A DNA stretch of 64,000 bases from contig NZ_KI911563.1 in assembly GCF_000515335.1 (NCBI RefSeq), forward strand, positions 2,442,255 through 2,506,254, read 5' to 3'. The notes below the pieces were generated by a model that was given only the letters and a program-made list of their open reading frames with translations, did no database searches and had not been told where the DNA came from. The stretch is from Cohnella panacarvi Gsoil 349 (GTDB lineage: Bacteria > Bacillota > Bacilli > Paenibacillales > Paenibacillaceae). Positions 63,207 through 64,000 of the stretch are shown piece after piece (position 1 is the first letter of the stretch; each line of letters begins with the position of its first letter). The position numbers and the translations under genes are program-made.

Positions 63207-64000
63207 TTATTTGTTCGCGTCGTACGCGGCTTGGTGTTCTTTCGCAACCGAAGCCGATTCGACTTTCTGCACGAACAGGTTTTGCAAGCTGGTCAAGTGA
63301 ACTTGCGCGATCGCAGGCTTCATCGTGTTGTCGAACGCAAGGTCGCCGCCGTTGACTTTGGAGAACAGGTCGAGTACCGAGATCGCGAGATCGGAGTAAC
63401 CGGCCGCTTTCAGGTCGCCCTTCATAAGCTGCGGTTGGCCTACGGCATTCTTCAGGTCGAATTGGATTTGCGGCCAGCTCGACGTCATGTAGTGAAGGAA
63501 GTCCTTCGCCACTTCAAGGTTTTTGCTGTTCGCGGATACGGCGAAAGCGGTGCCCGGCGCGAGCATGAATTGGTTCGGGTCGCCTTTGCCGTTGACCGTC
63601 GGGAACTGGAACGCCGCGGCATTGCCCGCTTGACCGACCGTCGATCCGTCGATCGCGCCCGTCTCCCAAGAACCGATAATGAACATAGCCGCTTTGCCGG
63701 ATTTGAACAGGTTAGCGCCGGCATTCGCGTCGATGGAAGTCGCGCCTTCGGGGAATGCGCCGGCTTCTACGAGTTTCTGGAACGCGTCGACCGCTTCGAC
63801 GAACGCAGGATCTTCGAACGTCTTCTTGCCGTCAAGCACGTCTTGCAGGAAGCCCGGGCCGCCGTTCGTGCGGAGCAGGATGTTCATGAACAGGAACGAT
63901 CCCGTCCAAGTGTCTTTCTCGCCGATCGCGATCGGCGTGATGCCTTTGTCTTTCAGCTTCTTCACGTCTTCGATCAGCTCGTCGAACGTCGTTGGAGGCG
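63207..64000 (-). CDS. Sugar-binding protein of the ABC importer (C-terminal part)
   Basis: The last 263 residues of an extracellular solute-binding protein; the start and signal peptide are off the right edge. The frame is open to 64000 (PPTTFDELIEDVKKLKDKGI...). Family-typical features are GSFLFMNILLRTNGGPGF, a region like KAAMFIIGSWETGAIDG and APGTAFAVSANSKNLEVAKD, and a C-terminus ending SASVAKEHQAAYDANK. It is the first gene seen of the importer and two-component operon. The bound sugar is unknown. Confidence 0.93.
   Translation of the reverse strand, partial: PPTTFDELIEDVKKLKDKGITPIAIGEKDTWTGSFLFMNILLRTNGGPGFLQDVLDGKKTFEDPAFVEAVDAFQKLVEAGAFPEGATSIDANAGANLFKSGKAAMFIIGSWETGAIDGSTVGQAGNAAAFQFPTVNGKGDPNQFMLAPGTAFAVSANSKNLEVAKDFLHYMTSSWPQIQFDLKNAVGQPQLMKGDLKAAGYSDLAISVLDLFSKVNGGDLAFDNTMKPAIAQVHLTSLQNLFVQKVESASVAKEHQAAYDANK

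Overview
The window is a 64-kb piece of a Gram-positive, endospore-forming chromosome with roughly 55% GC. It most resembles Paenibacillaceae (Paenibacillus/Cohnella type). The evidence is the sporulation genes (bofA, spo0F, a YhcN-type lipoprotein, a pbpG homologue with a forespore-type promoter), AGGAGG-like ribosome binding sites before nearly every gene, frequent TTG/GTG starts, a long Bacillus-type SRP RNA, an Arg T-box, a ydaO-type c-di-AMP riboswitch, and gene order shared with Bacillus subtilis (dnaX-yaaK-recR-yaaL-bofA-rrn; rpoE-pyrG-spo0F-murA-rho-rpmE; argS with its DUF1934 partner; speE-speB divergent from pbpG, next to ywhD).

Layout. 1-300: the first bases and leader/promoters of a 16S rRNA gene (minus). 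361-5530 (minus): bofA, yaaL, recR, yaaK, dnaX, a PAS histidine kinase and the SRP RNA. 5598-13529 (minus): YhcN lipoprotein, rpmE, a radical SAM protein, rho, murA, spo0F, pyrG, rpoE. 13915-17592: a subtilisin-like protease (plus) converging on a T-box/DUF1934/argS operon (minus). 17853-24534: fbaA, speE-speB, divergent pbpG, a DUF6157 protein and ywhD. 24842-38233 (mostly plus): helD, an M1 peptidase with a membrane protein, a riboswitch-controlled NlpC/P60 hydrolase, a broken TIM-barrel gene, DUF2935, then a CDP-sugar cluster (rfbF, rfbG, SDR, tandem-domain glycosyltransferase). 38455-47946: a heterodimeric ABC exporter, DUF6509, a polysaccharide deacetylase, a MoxR-DUF58-DUF4129 operon and a Fur-controlled orphan ABC ATPase. 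48110-57694: a chemoreceptor, a zinc-ribbon protein, an ABC-F protein with an RpoD-like sigma factor, an AlkZ-like protein, and fabV-MBL-AbrB. 57784-58258: an intergenic repeat block. 58399-64000 (minus): a YesMN-type two-component system downstream of a carbohydrate ABC importer whose binding protein runs off the window.

How it works together. Most of the left half is housekeeping: replication/recombination, translation, CTP supply, transcription and termination, and sporulation phosphorelay. Its visible regulatory sites include a CTP-sensing pyrG attenuator, the Arg T-box, a sigma-H-type promoter for spo0F and forespore-type promoters for pbpG and the YhcN lipoprotein. The right half is surface- and environment-oriented: glycan synthesis, export, sugar uptake, iron response and chemotaxis. 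No transposase, prophage, CRISPR array, complete rRNA gene or tRNA gene was found.

No obviously new multi-gene defence or mobile system is visible. The observations I rate most worth following are: (i) a tandem-duplicated glycosyltransferase at the end of a CDP-deoxysugar cluster that lacks the C3-deoxygenation enzyme; (ii) a ribosome binding site buried in the arm of the upstream rpmE terminator, with a forespore-like promoter that would free it; (iii) a c-di-AMP riboswitch whose 3' end abuts or overlaps the ribosome binding site, with no terminator; (iv) a short RpoD paralogue lacking region 1.1; and (v) three families of short intergenic palindromic or tandem repeats.
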